The notes under the pieces are model-generated. The model saw nothing but the letters and a program-made list of their open reading frames with translations, ran no database searches and was not told the DNA's origin. Made by a program: the position numbers and the translations under genes. A stretch of 64,000 nucleotides of DNA from positions 1 through 64,000 of the forward strand of contig NZ_BNBZ01000002.1 of NCBI RefSeq assembly GCF_014656215.1, written 5' to 3'. Numbering within the stretch: position 1 is the stretch's first letter; each line of letters opens with the position of its first letter. Shown one piece after another: positions 8,473 through 17,131 of this stretch. Source of the DNA: Streptomyces zaomyceticus. GTDB taxonomy: Bacteria > Actinomycetota > Actinomycetes > Streptomycetales > Streptomycetaceae.

Positions 8473-9440
8473 GGAGACCGCCCCGCGGGTCCTGCCGCGC
8501 CGCCGCCCTCGTTCTCGTCCTCGTGGGCTGCGGCGTTCTCGGCGGCTGTGCCACCGGCCCGTCCCTGGAGGCCCAGGGGGCGGTCACCGCTCCGCCGGGC
8601 GACAGCCGTCATCTGACCGTCGGATCGGCCGGGTTCACCGAGAGCGACCTGCTCGCCCAGATGTACGCCCTGCTGCTCGAAGAGGCCGGTTACGGGACGA
8701 GGATCCTCTCCGTCACCAACCGCGAGCTCTACGAACCCGCCCTGGAGCGGGGCCAGATCGATGTCGTGGCCGAGTACGCGGCGACCTTCGCCGACTGGCT
8801 GAACGCCAAGGCCAACGGGCCCGACGCACCCACCGTCGGCTCGCCCGACCTCGCCGAGACCATGACGGCGCTCCGGGCGCTCGCGGCCCCGCGCGGGCTC
8901 GTCGTCCTCGACCCGGGCCGCGCCGTCGACCAGAACGCCTTCGCCGTGACCACCGTCTTCGCCGCCGAGCACCGGCTGAAGACCCTCAGCGACCTCGGTG
9001 CCAGCGGCCTGCCCGTCAGGCTCGCGGCGGGTGACGAGTGCGTCCGGCGGCCGTACTGCGCCCCCGGTCTGCGGGAGGTCTACGGCATCGACGTGACGGC
9101 CGTCGACCCCAAGGGCGTCGGTACCACCCCGGCCAAGCAGGCCGTACAGAGCGGGCAGGACCAGCTGGTGCTCACCACGACCACCGACGCCACGCTCGAC
9201 GAGTTCGGGCTGGTCCTGCTCGCCGACGACAAACACCTGCAGAACGCCGATCACATCGTCCCCGTCGTCAACCGGGCCAGGTCCGGGAGCGCGGGTGTCA
9301 CCCGGGCCCTCTCCCGCCTCAACACGGTCCTGACCACGGCCGATCTGGCCCGACTCAACGAGCAGGTGGACAGTTGGCGGCGCCTTCCCGAGGACGTGGC
9401 GCGGAACTATCTCGTCGCCAAGGGGCTCATTCCGCGCTGA
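8469..9440 (+). CDS. Glycine betaine/choline ABC substrate-binding lipoprotein (OpuCC/OsmX-like)
   Basis: About 323 aa. The N-terminus has a basic region, a hydrophobic core and the lipobox LGGC with Cys27 as the predicted lipidation site. The mature part begins with the family's LTVGSAGFTESDLLAQMYALLLE signature and continues through ERGQIDVVAEYAATFADWL to the C-terminal VDSWRRLPEDVARNYL, all typical of quaternary-amine binding proteins of the OpuAC superfamily. It should sit on the outer face of the membrane and feed the two permeases upstream. GTG at 8469 overlaps the previous stop. A hairpin follows at 9445-9470, closing the operon. Confidence 0.9.
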   Translation: MRRPPRGSCRAAALVLVLVGCGVLGGCATGPSLEAQGAVTAPPGDSRHLTVGSAGFTESDLLAQMYALLLEEAGYGTRILSVTNRELYEPALERGQIDVVAEYAATFADWLNAKANGPDAPTVGSPDLAETMTALRALAAPRGLVVLDPGRAVDQNAFAVTTVFAAEHRLKTLSDLGASGLPVRLAAGDECVRRPYCAPGLREVYGIDVTAVDPKGVGTTPAKQAVQSGQDQLVLTTTTDATLDEFGLVLLADDKHLQNADHIVPVVNRARSGSAGVTRALSRLNTVLTTADLARLNEQVDSWRRLPEDVARNYLVAKGLIPR

Positions 9441-9444
9441 GGAC

Positions 9445-9470
9445 ATGACGGCCGCCGGCACGGCCGTCAT
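9445..9470 (+). terminator. Terminator hairpin after the betaine ABC operon
   Basis: Perfect 9-bp stem ATGACGGCC (9445-9453) and GGCCGTCAT (9462-9470) with an 8-base loop, five bases after the operon's last stop. Confidence 0.75.
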
Positions 9471-9553
9471 CGGGGCCGGACTGTCAGCCCGCTGAACAGC
9501 GTCTCTTGTCCTGACCCTTGCGAGGGAGTTCGCGGCCCTGCTATTCATCCGTT

Positions 9554-9566
9554 AGGAAAGTTTCCT
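9554..9566. promoter_or_regulatory. AGGAAAGTTTCCT palindrome upstream of the GH5 gene
   Basis: A perfect 13-base dyad (AGGAAA-G-TTTCCT) 73 bases before the cellulase start. Its position in front of a secreted carbohydrate-active enzyme makes it a candidate operator. No CebR-type TGGGAGCGCTCCCA box was seen in the same gap. Confidence 0.55.
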
Positions 9567-9638
9567 TCCAGTCAGGACCTTCCCTCCGCACCAACCGCAC
9601 TGTCCCCAGACCTCGTTCGTCGTTCCGTGGAGACCCCC

Positions 9639-11108
9639 ATGACTTCGGCACGATCCGCACGATCCGCAGGACCCGGCCTCCGACGCCTCGGTGTCGCGGG
9701 AACCGCCCTCGGCGCCCTGCTCCTCGGCCTCGCCACCACGACCCCCACCGCGAGCGCCGCACCCGTCACCCACGAGGCCGAGACGGCCACCGTCTCCCAG
9801 GGTCTCGTCGAGTCCAACCACACCGGATTCACCGGCAACGGATTCGTCAACTACGACAACACCACCGGAAGTTACGTCCAGTGGAACGTCAACGCCGCCC
9901 AGGCCGGCCCCGCCACCCTCACCCTGCGCTACGCCAACGGCACCACCACCGACCGCCCCATGGACATCGCCGTCAACGGCGCCGTCGCCGCCTCCGGAAA
10001 GGCCTTCGCCGGCACCGGAGCCTGGACGAACTGGGCCACCACCACCGTCACCACCACCCTCAAGGCCGGCGCCAACACCGTCCGCGCCACCGCCACCACC
10101 GCCAACGGCGGCCCCAACGTCGACCACCTCACCGTCGACAACGCCACCACGCCGCCCACCACCGGCAGCACCCCCGCCGCGATCAACGGGCAGCTCAAGG
10201 TCTGCGGCACCAAGCTCTGCAACCAGTACAACAAGCCGATCCAGCTGCGCGGCATGTCCAGCCACGGCACCCAGTGGTACAGCCAGTGTCTGACCGGCGG
10301 CTCGCTCGACGCCCTCGCCAAGGACTGGAAGGCCGACGTCCTGCGCGTCTCCACCTACGTCCAGGAGGAGGGCTACGAGACCGACCCGCGCAAGTACACC
10401 GACCTCGCCCACTCCCTCATCGAGCAGGCCACCGCGCGCGGCATGTACGTGATCGTCGACTGGCACATGCTCGACCCGGGCGACCCGCACTACAACCTCG
10501 CCCGCGCCAAGACCTTCTTCACCGAGATCGCCCAGCGCCACGGCGCCAAGACCAACCTGCTGTACGAGATCGCCAACGAGCCGAACGGCGTCGCCTGGTC
10601 CCGTATCAAGAGCTACGCCGAACAGCTCATCCCGGTCGTCCGCGCCAAGGACGCCGAGACCCCGATCCTCGTCGGCACCCGGGCGTGGTCCTCCCTCGGC
10701 GTCTCCGACGGCGCGAACGAGTCCGAGGTCGTGTCCAGCCCGGTGAACGCCACCAACATCATGTACACCTTCCACTTCTACGCGTACTCCCACCGGGACG
10801 AGTACCTGAACACCCTGTCCCGCGCCGCCGACAAGCTCCCCGTCTTCGTCACCGAGTTCGGCACCCAGAACTACGCCGGTGAGGGCGACAACGACTTCGC
10901 GATGTCGCAGCGCTTCCTCGACCTCATGGCCGCGAAGAAGATCAGCTGGGTCAACTGGAACTTCTCGGACGACGAGCGCAGCGGCGCCGTCTTCAAGACC
11001 GGCACGTGCAACGCCGGCGGAACCTGGACCGGCACGAGCTCCCTGAAGCCGGCCGGTGTCTGGATCCGGGACCGCATCCGGACCGCGGACGACTTCCCGA
11101 CCTCCTGA
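9639..11108 (+). CDS. Secreted GH5 cellulase with N-terminal CBM
   Basis: About 489 aa. A long signal peptide (Arg-rich start, then VAGTALGALLLGLATT, cleavage after a TASA-like site near residue 40) directs export. Residues about 45-170 form a CBM35/CBM6-like carbohydrate-binding module (HEAETATVSQG at its start, ending HLTVDNA), followed by a short Thr/Pro linker. The GH5 domain begins with INGQLKVCGTKLCNQYNKPIQLRGMSSHG. Acid/base Glu314 is in YEIANEPNG and nucleophile Glu406 in VFVTEFGT. It probably cleaves beta-1,4-glucan outside the cell. ATG at 9639 is preferred over GTG at 9627 because GGAG (9629-9632) gives normal spacing. It is monocistronic, with a hairpin after the stop. Confidence 0.93.
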   Translation: MTSARSARSAGPGLRRLGVAGTALGALLLGLATTTPTASAAPVTHEAETATVSQGLVESNHTGFTGNGFVNYDNTTGSYVQWNVNAAQAGPATLTLRYANGTTTDRPMDIAVNGAVAASGKAFAGTGAWTNWATTTVTTTLKAGANTVRATATTANGGPNVDHLTVDNATTPPTTGSTPAAINGQLKVCGTKLCNQYNKPIQLRGMSSHGTQWYSQCLTGGSLDALAKDWKADVLRVSTYVQEEGYETDPRKYTDLAHSLIEQATARGMYVIVDWHMLDPGDPHYNLARAKTFFTEIAQRHGAKTNLLYEIANEPNGVAWSRIKSYAEQLIPVVRAKDAETPILVGTRAWSSLGVSDGANESEVVSSPVNATNIMYTFHFYAYSHRDEYLNTLSRAADKLPVFVTEFGTQNYAGEGDNDFAMSQRFLDLMAAKKISWVNWNFSDDERSGAVFKTGTCNAGGTWTGTSSLKPAGVWIRDRIRTADDFPTS

Positions 11109-11121
11109 CGACCCTGCCCCC

Positions 11122-11166
11122 GGTACGCCCCCGCCGTGTGATCCACTGTCCTCGCGGGGGCGTACC
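11122..11166 (+). terminator. Long hairpin between the GH5 and hydrolase genes
   Basis: Perfect 13-bp stem GGTACGCCCCCGC (11122-11134) and GCGGGGGCGTACC (11154-11166) with a 19-base loop. It starts 14 bases after the cellulase stop and ends 20 bases before the next GTG, so it can terminate or shape the leader of the next gene. Confidence 0.65.
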
Positions 11167-11185
11167 GAACAGGAGCAGGAACAGC

Positions 11186-12492
11186 GTGACCACCTACCGG
11201 CACCCCGGACTCGTCCTCACCGACCACCGCTTCCCCGTCCCCCTCGACCACTCCCGCCCCGACGGCGAGCGGATCGAGGTCTTCGGCCGTGAGGTCGTCG
11301 CGAGCGGCAACGCCGGAGCCGACCGGGAGCGGCTCCCCTGGCTGGTCTACCTGGAGGGCGGCCCGGGCTTCGGTGCCCGCCGCTTCATCGGCCCGCAGGC
11401 CTGGCTGGGCCGGGCCGTCAAGGAGTTCCGCGTCCTTCTCCTGGACCAGCGGGGCACCGGCCGTTCCACCCCCGCCAACCGCCAGACCCTGCCGCTCCGC
11501 GGCACCCCGGCCGAGCAGGCCGACTACCTCGCCCACTTCCGCGCCGACTCCATCGTCAAGGACTGCGAGACGATCCGCCGCCGGCTCACCGGCGGCGCCC
11601 CCTGGACCGTCCTCGGCCAGAGCTTCGGCGGCTTCTGCGCCACCCACTACCTCTCGACCGCGCCCCAGGGCCTGGAGCGCGTCCTGATCACCGGCGGACT
11701 GCCCTCGCTGGACGCCACCGCCGACGAGGTCTACCGGGCCGCGTACCCCCGGATCCGGCGCAAGAACGAGGCCCACTTCGCCCGCTACCCGCAGGACGCC
11801 GAACGGGCCCGCGCCGTCGTCGCCCACCTCGTCGACCGCGAGACCACCCTCCCCGGCGGCGGCCGGCTCACCCCCGAGGCCTTCCAGTCCCTCGGCATCC
11901 TCCTCGGCTCCGGCGACGGCACCCACCAGCTCCATCTGCTCCTGGAGGGCGCCTTCGTCCCCACCCGGGCGGACCCGCGCTCTCCGACGCCTTCCTGGAG
12001 CAGGTCCAGGCCCACCTGTCGTACGCCGGACACCCGCTGTACGCCGTGCTCCACGAGGCCATCTACGCCCAGGGCCGGGGCCCCACCGACTGGGCCGCCG
12101 AGCGGGTCCGCGCCGAGTACCCCGAGTTCGACGCCCGCACCGCGCTCGCCGAGGGCCGGCCCCTCCTCCTCACCGGGGAGACCGTCCACCCCTGGCACTT
12201 CACCACCGACCCCGCCCTGCGCCCGCTCCGCGAGACCGCGGAACTCCTGGCGGCCCGCACCGACTGGACCCCGCTCTACGACCCCGAGCGGCTCGCCGCC
12301 AACACGGTCCCGGTCGCCGCCGCCGTCTACCACGACGACATGTACGTGGACACCGCCCATTCCCTCGACACCGCCCGCACGATCCGCGGCCTGCGCACCT
12401 GGGTGACGGACGAGTTCGAGCACGACGGCGTACGGGCCGGGGGACCGCGGGTCCTCGACCGGCTGCTCGCACTCTCCCGGGACGAGATCTGA
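11186..12492 (+). pseudogene. Alpha/beta hydrolase (proline iminopeptidase-like), frameshifted
   Basis: The gene starts at GTG 11186 behind AGGAGCAGGA. Frame one reads normally through YLEGGPGFGARR, LLLDQRGTGRS and the nucleophile motif VLGQSFGG, the hallmarks of peptidase family S33. At about 11967-11971 the frame is lost: one extra G after ACCCGGG would turn the reading into VPTRGGPALSDAFLEQ and join smoothly to the second frame, which carries LHEAIYAQGRGPTDWAAERVRAEYP and VYHDDMYVD to the stop at 12492. The intact protein would be about 435 aa. So this is a single-base deletion in a G run, either a true mutation or a sequencing error. Upstream of the lesion the product would keep only the N-terminal part of the fold and lose the C-terminal catalytic residues. 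Confidence 0.85.
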
Positions 12493-12506
12493 TCATCACG
12501 GCATAG

Positions 12507-12544
12507 GATGCGGCGCGCCGTCGGACGAGCCGGCGCGCCGCATC
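12507..12544 (+). terminator. Perfect 14-bp inverted repeat before the GntR gene
   Basis: GATGCGGCGCGCCG (12507-12520) pairs with CGGCGCGCCGCATC (12531-12544), loop 10 bases. It follows the hydrolase stop by 14 bases and ends 16 bases before the regulator start. It may be a terminator, or an operator for autoregulation of the GntR protein. Confidence 0.65.
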
Positions 12545-12560
12545 GCACGAGGGGGTCCGG

Positions 12561-13730
12561 ATGACGGGACGCGAGACACCGGCCTCCGGCCGGGAGCTGA
12601 AGTTCCGGGCCCTCATGGCCGAGCTGCGGCGCGGCATCCTCGACGGCACGTGGCCGCCCGGCAGCAAGCTCCCCACCGAACGCGCCCTCGCCACCGAGAC
12701 GGGTCTCTCCGTGACGACCGTCCGCCGCGCCTACGAGGACCTCGTCGCCCTCGGGCTCGTCGAACGCCGGCAGGGCGCGGGCACGTTCGCCGCCCACCGG
12801 CCCGAACGCGGCGACACCGGCCGGCGGATCGTCGGCGTCCTCGTCCCCGACACCACGTTCTACTACCCGAGGGTCCTCCAGGGCATCGAGAAGGAACTCG
12901 CGGCGGCCGGGGCCCGCCTCGTCCTCGCCTGCTCCCACTACGACCCCGACGAGGAGGACGCCGCCGTCGAACGTCTCCTCTCCGCCGGGGTCCACGGCCT
13001 CCTCCTCGTCCCCAGCCTCCACACCGCCACCGACCCCGGCCGACGGGCCGAGGAGCTCCTCGCCCTGCCCGTCCCGGCCGTACTCGTCGAGCGACGCCTC
13101 GCCGCCCACGGCCCCGGCGACCCCACCGAGCACGTCTGCACCGACCACGAGGGCGGCGCCTACGACGCGGTCCGTCATCTGCGCGCCCTCGGCCACGAGC
13201 GGATCGGTCTCGTCGCGCGTACCGACGCACCCACCACCGCCCCCATCGAGTCGGGCTTCGCCCGCGCCCTCGACGACTTCGGACTGCCCGGGGACCCGCC
13301 GTACGAACGGGACGTGATGGCCCGCTGGGACCCGGACCGCGCCGACCGGGCGCTCGCCGCGCTGCGCGCCGCCGGTGTCACCGCCGCGCTCTGCTTCGGC
13401 GACCGGGAGGCCGCGCTGATCCTCGGGGCCGCGCGCCGTGCCGGGGTGGGCGTCCCGGACGACCTCGCCCTGATCAGCTACGACAACGAGTTCGCCGATG
13501 TCGCGGAGACCCCGCTGACCGCCGTGTCCCCGCCCAAGTACCAGCTCGGCCGGCTCGCCGCGCAGATCCTGCTCCGGCGCCTGGCCGAGGGCGAGGCCGC
13601 CCCGCTGCACCAGGTGCAGCTGCGGCCCCGGCTCGTCGTCCGCGCCTCCTGCGGCGGCGGACGGGGCCGCGCGGGCGGCGCCGGGGCAGGAGGCCATGAC
13701 ACGGGCGGCGCCCAAAAGTCCAAGGAGTGA
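12561..13730 (+). CDS. GntR-headed, LacI-like sugar-responsive transcription regulator
   Basis: About 389 aa. The N-terminal 70 residues are a GntR winged helix (LRRGILDGTWPPGSKLPTER, then TTVRRAYEDLVALGLVERRQGAGTF). The rest is a periplasmic-binding-protein-like effector domain of the LacI/GalR type (RRIVGVLVPDTTFYYPRVLQG, HLRALGHERIGLV, DLALISYDNEF). This hybrid architecture usually senses a sugar or sugar phosphate. It lies directly upstream of a SIS and a PIG-L gene on the same strand and probably controls them. The C-terminal tail is low-complexity Gly/Ala. ATG at 12561 follows GAGGGGG. Confidence 0.88.
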   Translation: MTGRETPASGRELKFRALMAELRRGILDGTWPPGSKLPTERALATETGLSVTTVRRAYEDLVALGLVERRQGAGTFAAHRPERGDTGRRIVGVLVPDTTFYYPRVLQGIEKELAAAGARLVLACSHYDPDEEDAAVERLLSAGVHGLLLVPSLHTATDPGRRAEELLALPVPAVLVERRLAAHGPGDPTEHVCTDHEGGAYDAVRHLRALGHERIGLVARTDAPTTAPIESGFARALDDFGLPGDPPYERDVMARWDPDRADRALAALRAAGVTAALCFGDREAALILGAARRAGVGVPDDLALISYDNEFADVAETPLTAVSPPKYQLGRLAAQILLRRLAEGEAAPLHQVQLRPRLVVRASCGGGRGRAGGAGAGGHDTGGAQKSKE

Positions 13731-13821
13731 GTTCCCATTGCTCATGGAGTGCTCTCGGCACCTGCCGGTAGAACTCGGTCCGGACCCCGCGCGGGGACCC
13801 CTGCGAGGAGAGGACCCGGAC

Positions 13822-14754
13822 ATGAGCACCCACGTCAGCGCGGAGATCGCCGGCCAGCCCGACTGCTGGCGACGGGCCGCCGAGATCGCCGACCGCGACG
13901 CCGGCCGGCTGCCCGCCCCCGGCGAGCGCGTGGCGGTGGTCGGCTGTGGCACCTCGTACTTCGTGGCACGTGCCTACGCCGCACTGCGCGAGTCCCTCGG
14001 CGGGGGCGAGACCGACGCCTTCCCCGCCTCCGACTCCACGCCGCTCGGCCGCGGGTACGACCGGATCGTGGCCCTCACCCGCTCCGGCACCACCACGGAG
14101 GTGGTGCAGCTGCTCGCCGCCGCGGCCGGGAGGATCCCGGCGCTCGTCCTCACCGGCGTGCCCGACAGCCCCGCCGGGCAGCTCGCCGACCGGGTCGTCG
14201 ACCTCGGCTTCGCCGACGAACGCTCCGTCGTGCAGACCCGGTTCGCGACCACCGCCCTCCAACTCCTGCGCGCGGGACTGGGGGTGGACCTCGGTCCCGC
14301 GATCGCCGACGCCGAACTCGTCCTGTACGAGCGGCTGCCCGCCGCCTGGGAGCGGCGCGGCCAGTTCACCTTCCTGGGCACCGGCTGGACCGTCGGGCTC
14401 GCCGACGAGGCGGCCCTCAAGCTGCGCGAGGTGGCGCGCGCCTGGACGGAGTCGTACGCGGCGATGGAGTACCGCCACGGCCCGATCAGCATCAGCGACC
14501 GGTCCAGCCTGGTCTGGTGTCTCGGCCCCGCGCCCTCCGGCCTGAGGGACGAAGTGGAGTCCACGGGCGCGCTGTTCGCCGCCGACGCGATCGACCCGGT
14601 CGCCGCGCTCGTCCGCGCCCAGCGGCTCGCGGTCGCCCTCGCCGACCGGCGCGGACTCAACCCCGACCGGCCCCGGAACGTGTCCCGCTCGGTGATCCTC
14701 TCCGGAGGGTTCCGCCCGACCGCCTCGGAGGCGGCCCGTATCCTGCGATCATGA
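13822..14754 (+). CDS. SIS-domain sugar isomerase/deaminase-like protein
   Basis: About 310 aa with two SIS (sugar isomerase) domains, as in the isomerase half of GlmS and in AgaS-type proteins. Domain one contains VAVVGCGTSYFVARAYAA and the Ser-rich phosphosugar loop LTRSGTTTEV; domain two contains FLGTGWTVGLADEAALKLREV and AMEYRHGP. It should act on an amino-sugar phosphate in the cytoplasm, by isomerisation, deamination or both. ATG at 13822 was chosen because GAGGAGAGG lies 9-17 bases upstream; longer in-frame starts run back into the regulator gene. The stop overlaps the next start (ATGA). Confidence 0.88.
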   Translation: MSTHVSAEIAGQPDCWRRAAEIADRDAGRLPAPGERVAVVGCGTSYFVARAYAALRESLGGGETDAFPASDSTPLGRGYDRIVALTRSGTTTEVVQLLAAAAGRIPALVLTGVPDSPAGQLADRVVDLGFADERSVVQTRFATTALQLLRAGLGVDLGPAIADAELVLYERLPAAWERRGQFTFLGTGWTVGLADEAALKLREVARAWTESYAAMEYRHGPISISDRSSLVWCLGPAPSGLRDEVESTGALFAADAIDPVAALVRAQRLAVALADRRGLNPDRPRNVSRSVILSGGFRPTASEAARILRS

Positions 14755-15503
14755 ACGGAACCGATGTCACGGACCTCGCGGAGATGCCCGGTGACTGGCA
14801 GCGAGCCCTCGCCGTCGTCGCCCACCCCGACGACCTGGAGTACGGCTGCGCCGCGGCCGTCGCCGACTGGACGGACGCCGGGAAGGAGGTCGTCTACGTC
14901 CTCGCCACCCGCGGTGAGGCGGGCATCGACGGCCTCGCCCCGGACGTCTGCGGTCCGCTGCGCGAGCAGGAGCAGCGGGACAGCGCGGCCGTCGTCGGCG
15001 TGGACACGGTCGATTTCCTCGACCACCGCGACGGGGTGATCGAGTACGGGCTGGGGCTGCGGCGTGACATCGCGGCCGCGATCCGCCGGCACCGGCCGGA
15101 GCTCGTCATCACCCTCAACCACCGTGACACCTGGGGCGGGGGCCCCGGCGCCCCCTGGAACACCCCGGACCATCTCGCCGTCGGCCGGGCCACGCTCGAC
15201 GCCGCGGCCGACGCCGGAAACCGCTGGATCTTCACCGAGCTCGCCGACGAGGGGCTGGAGCCCTGGGACGGGGTGCGCTGGGTGGCGGTCGCGGCCTCCA
15301 GCACCCCGACCCACGCGGTCGACGCCGCCCCGGGCCTGGAGCGGGCGATCCGCTCGCTCCTCTGTCACCGTGCCTACATCGAGGCCCTGACGGACGAGGA
15401 TCCGGAGCAGTACGTCCGCTCCTTCCTCACGGCGGCGACCGGCCGCTCCGCCGAGCGCTTCGGCGACCGTCCGGCGGTGACCTTCGAACTCTTCGCTCGC
15501 TGA
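14751..15503 (+). CDS. PIG-L family (LmbE-like) N-acetylsugar deacetylase
   Basis: About 250 aa. The zinc-binding signature AHPDDLEYG lies near residue 24, and the second half of the metal site probably involves the His of TPDHLAVGRAT. The family removes acetyl groups from N-acetylglucosamine-type substrates such as those in mycothiol or GPI biosynthesis. Translational coupling to the SIS gene and an upstream sugar-type regulator point to a joint role: deacetylation then isomerisation or deamination of an amino sugar, though the order and substrate are inferred. A hairpin shared with the convergent gene follows. Confidence 0.87.
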   Translation: MNGTDVTDLAEMPGDWQRALAVVAHPDDLEYGCAAAVADWTDAGKEVVYVLATRGEAGIDGLAPDVCGPLREQEQRDSAAVVGVDTVDFLDHRDGVIEYGLGLRRDIAAAIRRHRPELVITLNHRDTWGGGPGAPWNTPDHLAVGRATLDAAADAGNRWIFTELADEGLEPWDGVRWVAVAASSTPTHAVDAAPGLERAIRSLLCHRAYIEALTDEDPEQYVRSFLTAATGRSAERFGDRPAVTFELFAR

Positions 15504-15592
15504 CGGATCCGGGGCCGGTCCTGGGGCCGGCCCCGGTGGCGGCCCCGCCGGCGGACCGGAGCCGGTGACGGACCCGCGCACGGACCCGTGGC

Positions 15593-15620
15593 CTGCTCCG
15601 GGGCGTACTCCCCGGAGCAG
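15593..15620. terminator. Bidirectional terminator
   Basis: Perfect 11-bp stem CTGCTCCGGGG (15593-15603) and CCCCGGAGCAG (15610-15620) with a 6-base loop, between the convergent PIG-L and GNAT genes. Confidence 0.8.
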
Positions 15621-15631
15621 GGGCCCGGTCG

Positions 15632-16132
15632 TCAGGGGCGGCGGGTCAGCACCCGCGTGATGCCGCCGTCCTCCTCGGTGATGTCCCGCACGTGCTCGAA
15701 GCCGATCCTGCCCAGCAGGACCAGCGACGCGGTGTTCTCCTCGGCCACGGTGGCGTGGACCTCGGGCAGTCCGAGCGTGTCGAAGCCGTAGGCCACGAGG
15801 GTCTCGGCCACCTCGGTCCCCAGACCGGCGCCCCAGGCCGCCGGGGCGAGCGCGTAGACGATCTCGTGGCCCCCGACCTGCTCGGTCGGCTTGATCTCGG
15901 CGTGCCCGACCAGCAGGCCGTCCCGGCGAACCGCCCAGACGGGGAACAGGCCCCGGGCGTAGACCTTGGTGAAGATCCGGCCGAACAGGGCCCGGTCGTC
16001 CTCCTCGGGAACCGGGCCGTCGCCCATCCACCGCGACACCCGGGGATCCTGGAAGAGCGCCGTGAAGGCCTCCTCGTCCTCGGGGACGTAGGGCTCGAGC
16101 AGGAGCCGTTCGGTGCGCAGCACGGGGATCAT
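15632..16132 (-). CDS. GNAT N-acetyltransferase (RimJ/RimL-like)
   Basis: About 166 aa. It begins LRTERLLLEPYVPEDEEAF and has the acetyl-CoA region YALAPAAWGAGLGTEVAE and VHATVAEENTASLVLLGRIGFEH, the usual RimJ/RimL-type pattern in which the protein or small-molecule substrate is not predictable. The start is taken as the ATG at 16132 immediately before IPVLRTERL; upstream sequence in frame is Arg-rich and unlikely to be coding. It stands alone on the minus strand, divided from the plus-strand PIG-L gene by a terminator. Confidence 0.85.
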   Translation of the reverse strand: MIPVLRTERLLLEPYVPEDEEAFTALFQDPRVSRWMGDGPVPEEDDRALFGRIFTKVYARGLFPVWAVRRDGLLVGHAEIKPTEQVGGHEIVYALAPAAWGAGLGTEVAETLVAYGFDTLGLPEVHATVAEENTASLVLLGRIGFEHVRDITEEDGGITRVLTRRP

Positions 16133-16253
16133 GAGCGGGGACGCTACCCATCGGCCACGGCCCCGGCAAACCACTTTCGCCGACGTGAAAACGGGGGGCG
16201 AGGGGGCGATCCGCGCACGGGGGCGGGTGGTCGGGCGGTGTGCGAGCGGGTGT

Positions 16254-17033
16254 TCAGCCCATCGGTGCCGGCTTCAGTACGGCGAAGGTCGCGCCGAAGG
16301 GGTCGGCCAGCCACGCGATGCGGCCGACGTCCGGGACGTCCGCCGCGGGCATCAGGACCGAGCCACCGTTGCCCTGGGTCGAGACGGCGATCGCGTCCGC
16401 GTCCTCGACCGCGAAGTAGGGGATCCAGCGGGCCGTCCCGCTCATGTCCTGGAGTTCGGCGGCGCCGCCGAAGGAGGCGTCCTCCTGGTCCCCCTCCGCG
16501 GTGGAGATCACCCGGTACATCATGCCGGGCGCCTCCATCTCCGCCCATCGCCAGTCGAACAGGGCCCGGTAGAAGGGGAGTACGGCCTCCGGGTCGGTGA
16601 CATGGAGCTCCGCCCAGACGAGGGTGTTCGCCGACGAGGTGCGCTCCAGGCCCTTGTTGGTGCCGGGCTGCCAGACGGCGAACTCGGCGTTTCCCGGGTC
16701 GGTGAGGGCGGCCATGCGGCCCGCGTCCATGACGTCGAGGGCCGCGACGCGCACGGTTCCGCCCGCCGCCTCGGCGGCCTTCTGTGTCGCTTCCGCGTCC
16801 GGGGTCTGGAAGTACACGGTCCAGGCGCTGTGCGCGCCCTCCTCGGTGAGGGGCCCGAGCGCGGCGACCGTGAGGCCGTCCTGCTGGAAGAAGCCGTAGC
16901 CGCCGGTCTCCGGTCCCGCCGAGCGCCACTCCCAGCCGAGGACGGCGCCGTAGAACGCGGCCGCCGCCTCGGTGTCCGGGCTGCCGAGGTCGATCCAGCA
17001 GGGTGAGCCCTTGGTGTACTGCGTACCGAGCAT
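16254..17033 (-). CDS. Two-domain VOC protein
   Basis: About 259 aa made of two tandem VOC domains. Domain one opens with GSPCWIDLGSPDTEAAAAFYG and closes with EFAVWQPGTNKGLE; domain two opens with LVWAELHVTDPEAVLPFYRAL and closes with ADPFGATFAVLKP. This tandem layout is widespread in actinobacteria (often annotated as CFP-30B-like or hydroxylase-like), with unknown substrates. Start at ATG 17033, giving MLGTQYTKGS; in-frame sequence upstream lacks family features. It has no obvious operon partner. Confidence 0.87.
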   Translation of the reverse strand: MLGTQYTKGSPCWIDLGSPDTEAAAAFYGAVLGWEWRSAGPETGGYGFFQQDGLTVAALGPLTEEGAHSAWTVYFQTPDAEATQKAAEAAGGTVRVAALDVMDAGRMAALTDPGNAEFAVWQPGTNKGLERTSSANTLVWAELHVTDPEAVLPFYRALFDWRWAEMEAPGMMYRVISTAEGDQEDASFGGAAELQDMSGTARWIPYFAVEDADAIAVSTQGNGGSVLMPAADVPDVGRIAWLADPFGATFAVLKPAPMG

Positions 17034-17131
17034 GGGAGGTGTCCCGTCCTCTCGTCGTCGTATGCCGTTTCCGGCCACCATGACCGATCCTCACCCCTCG
17101 GTTCGCGCGGCGCAGCCCCGGCCGCCGCGGT

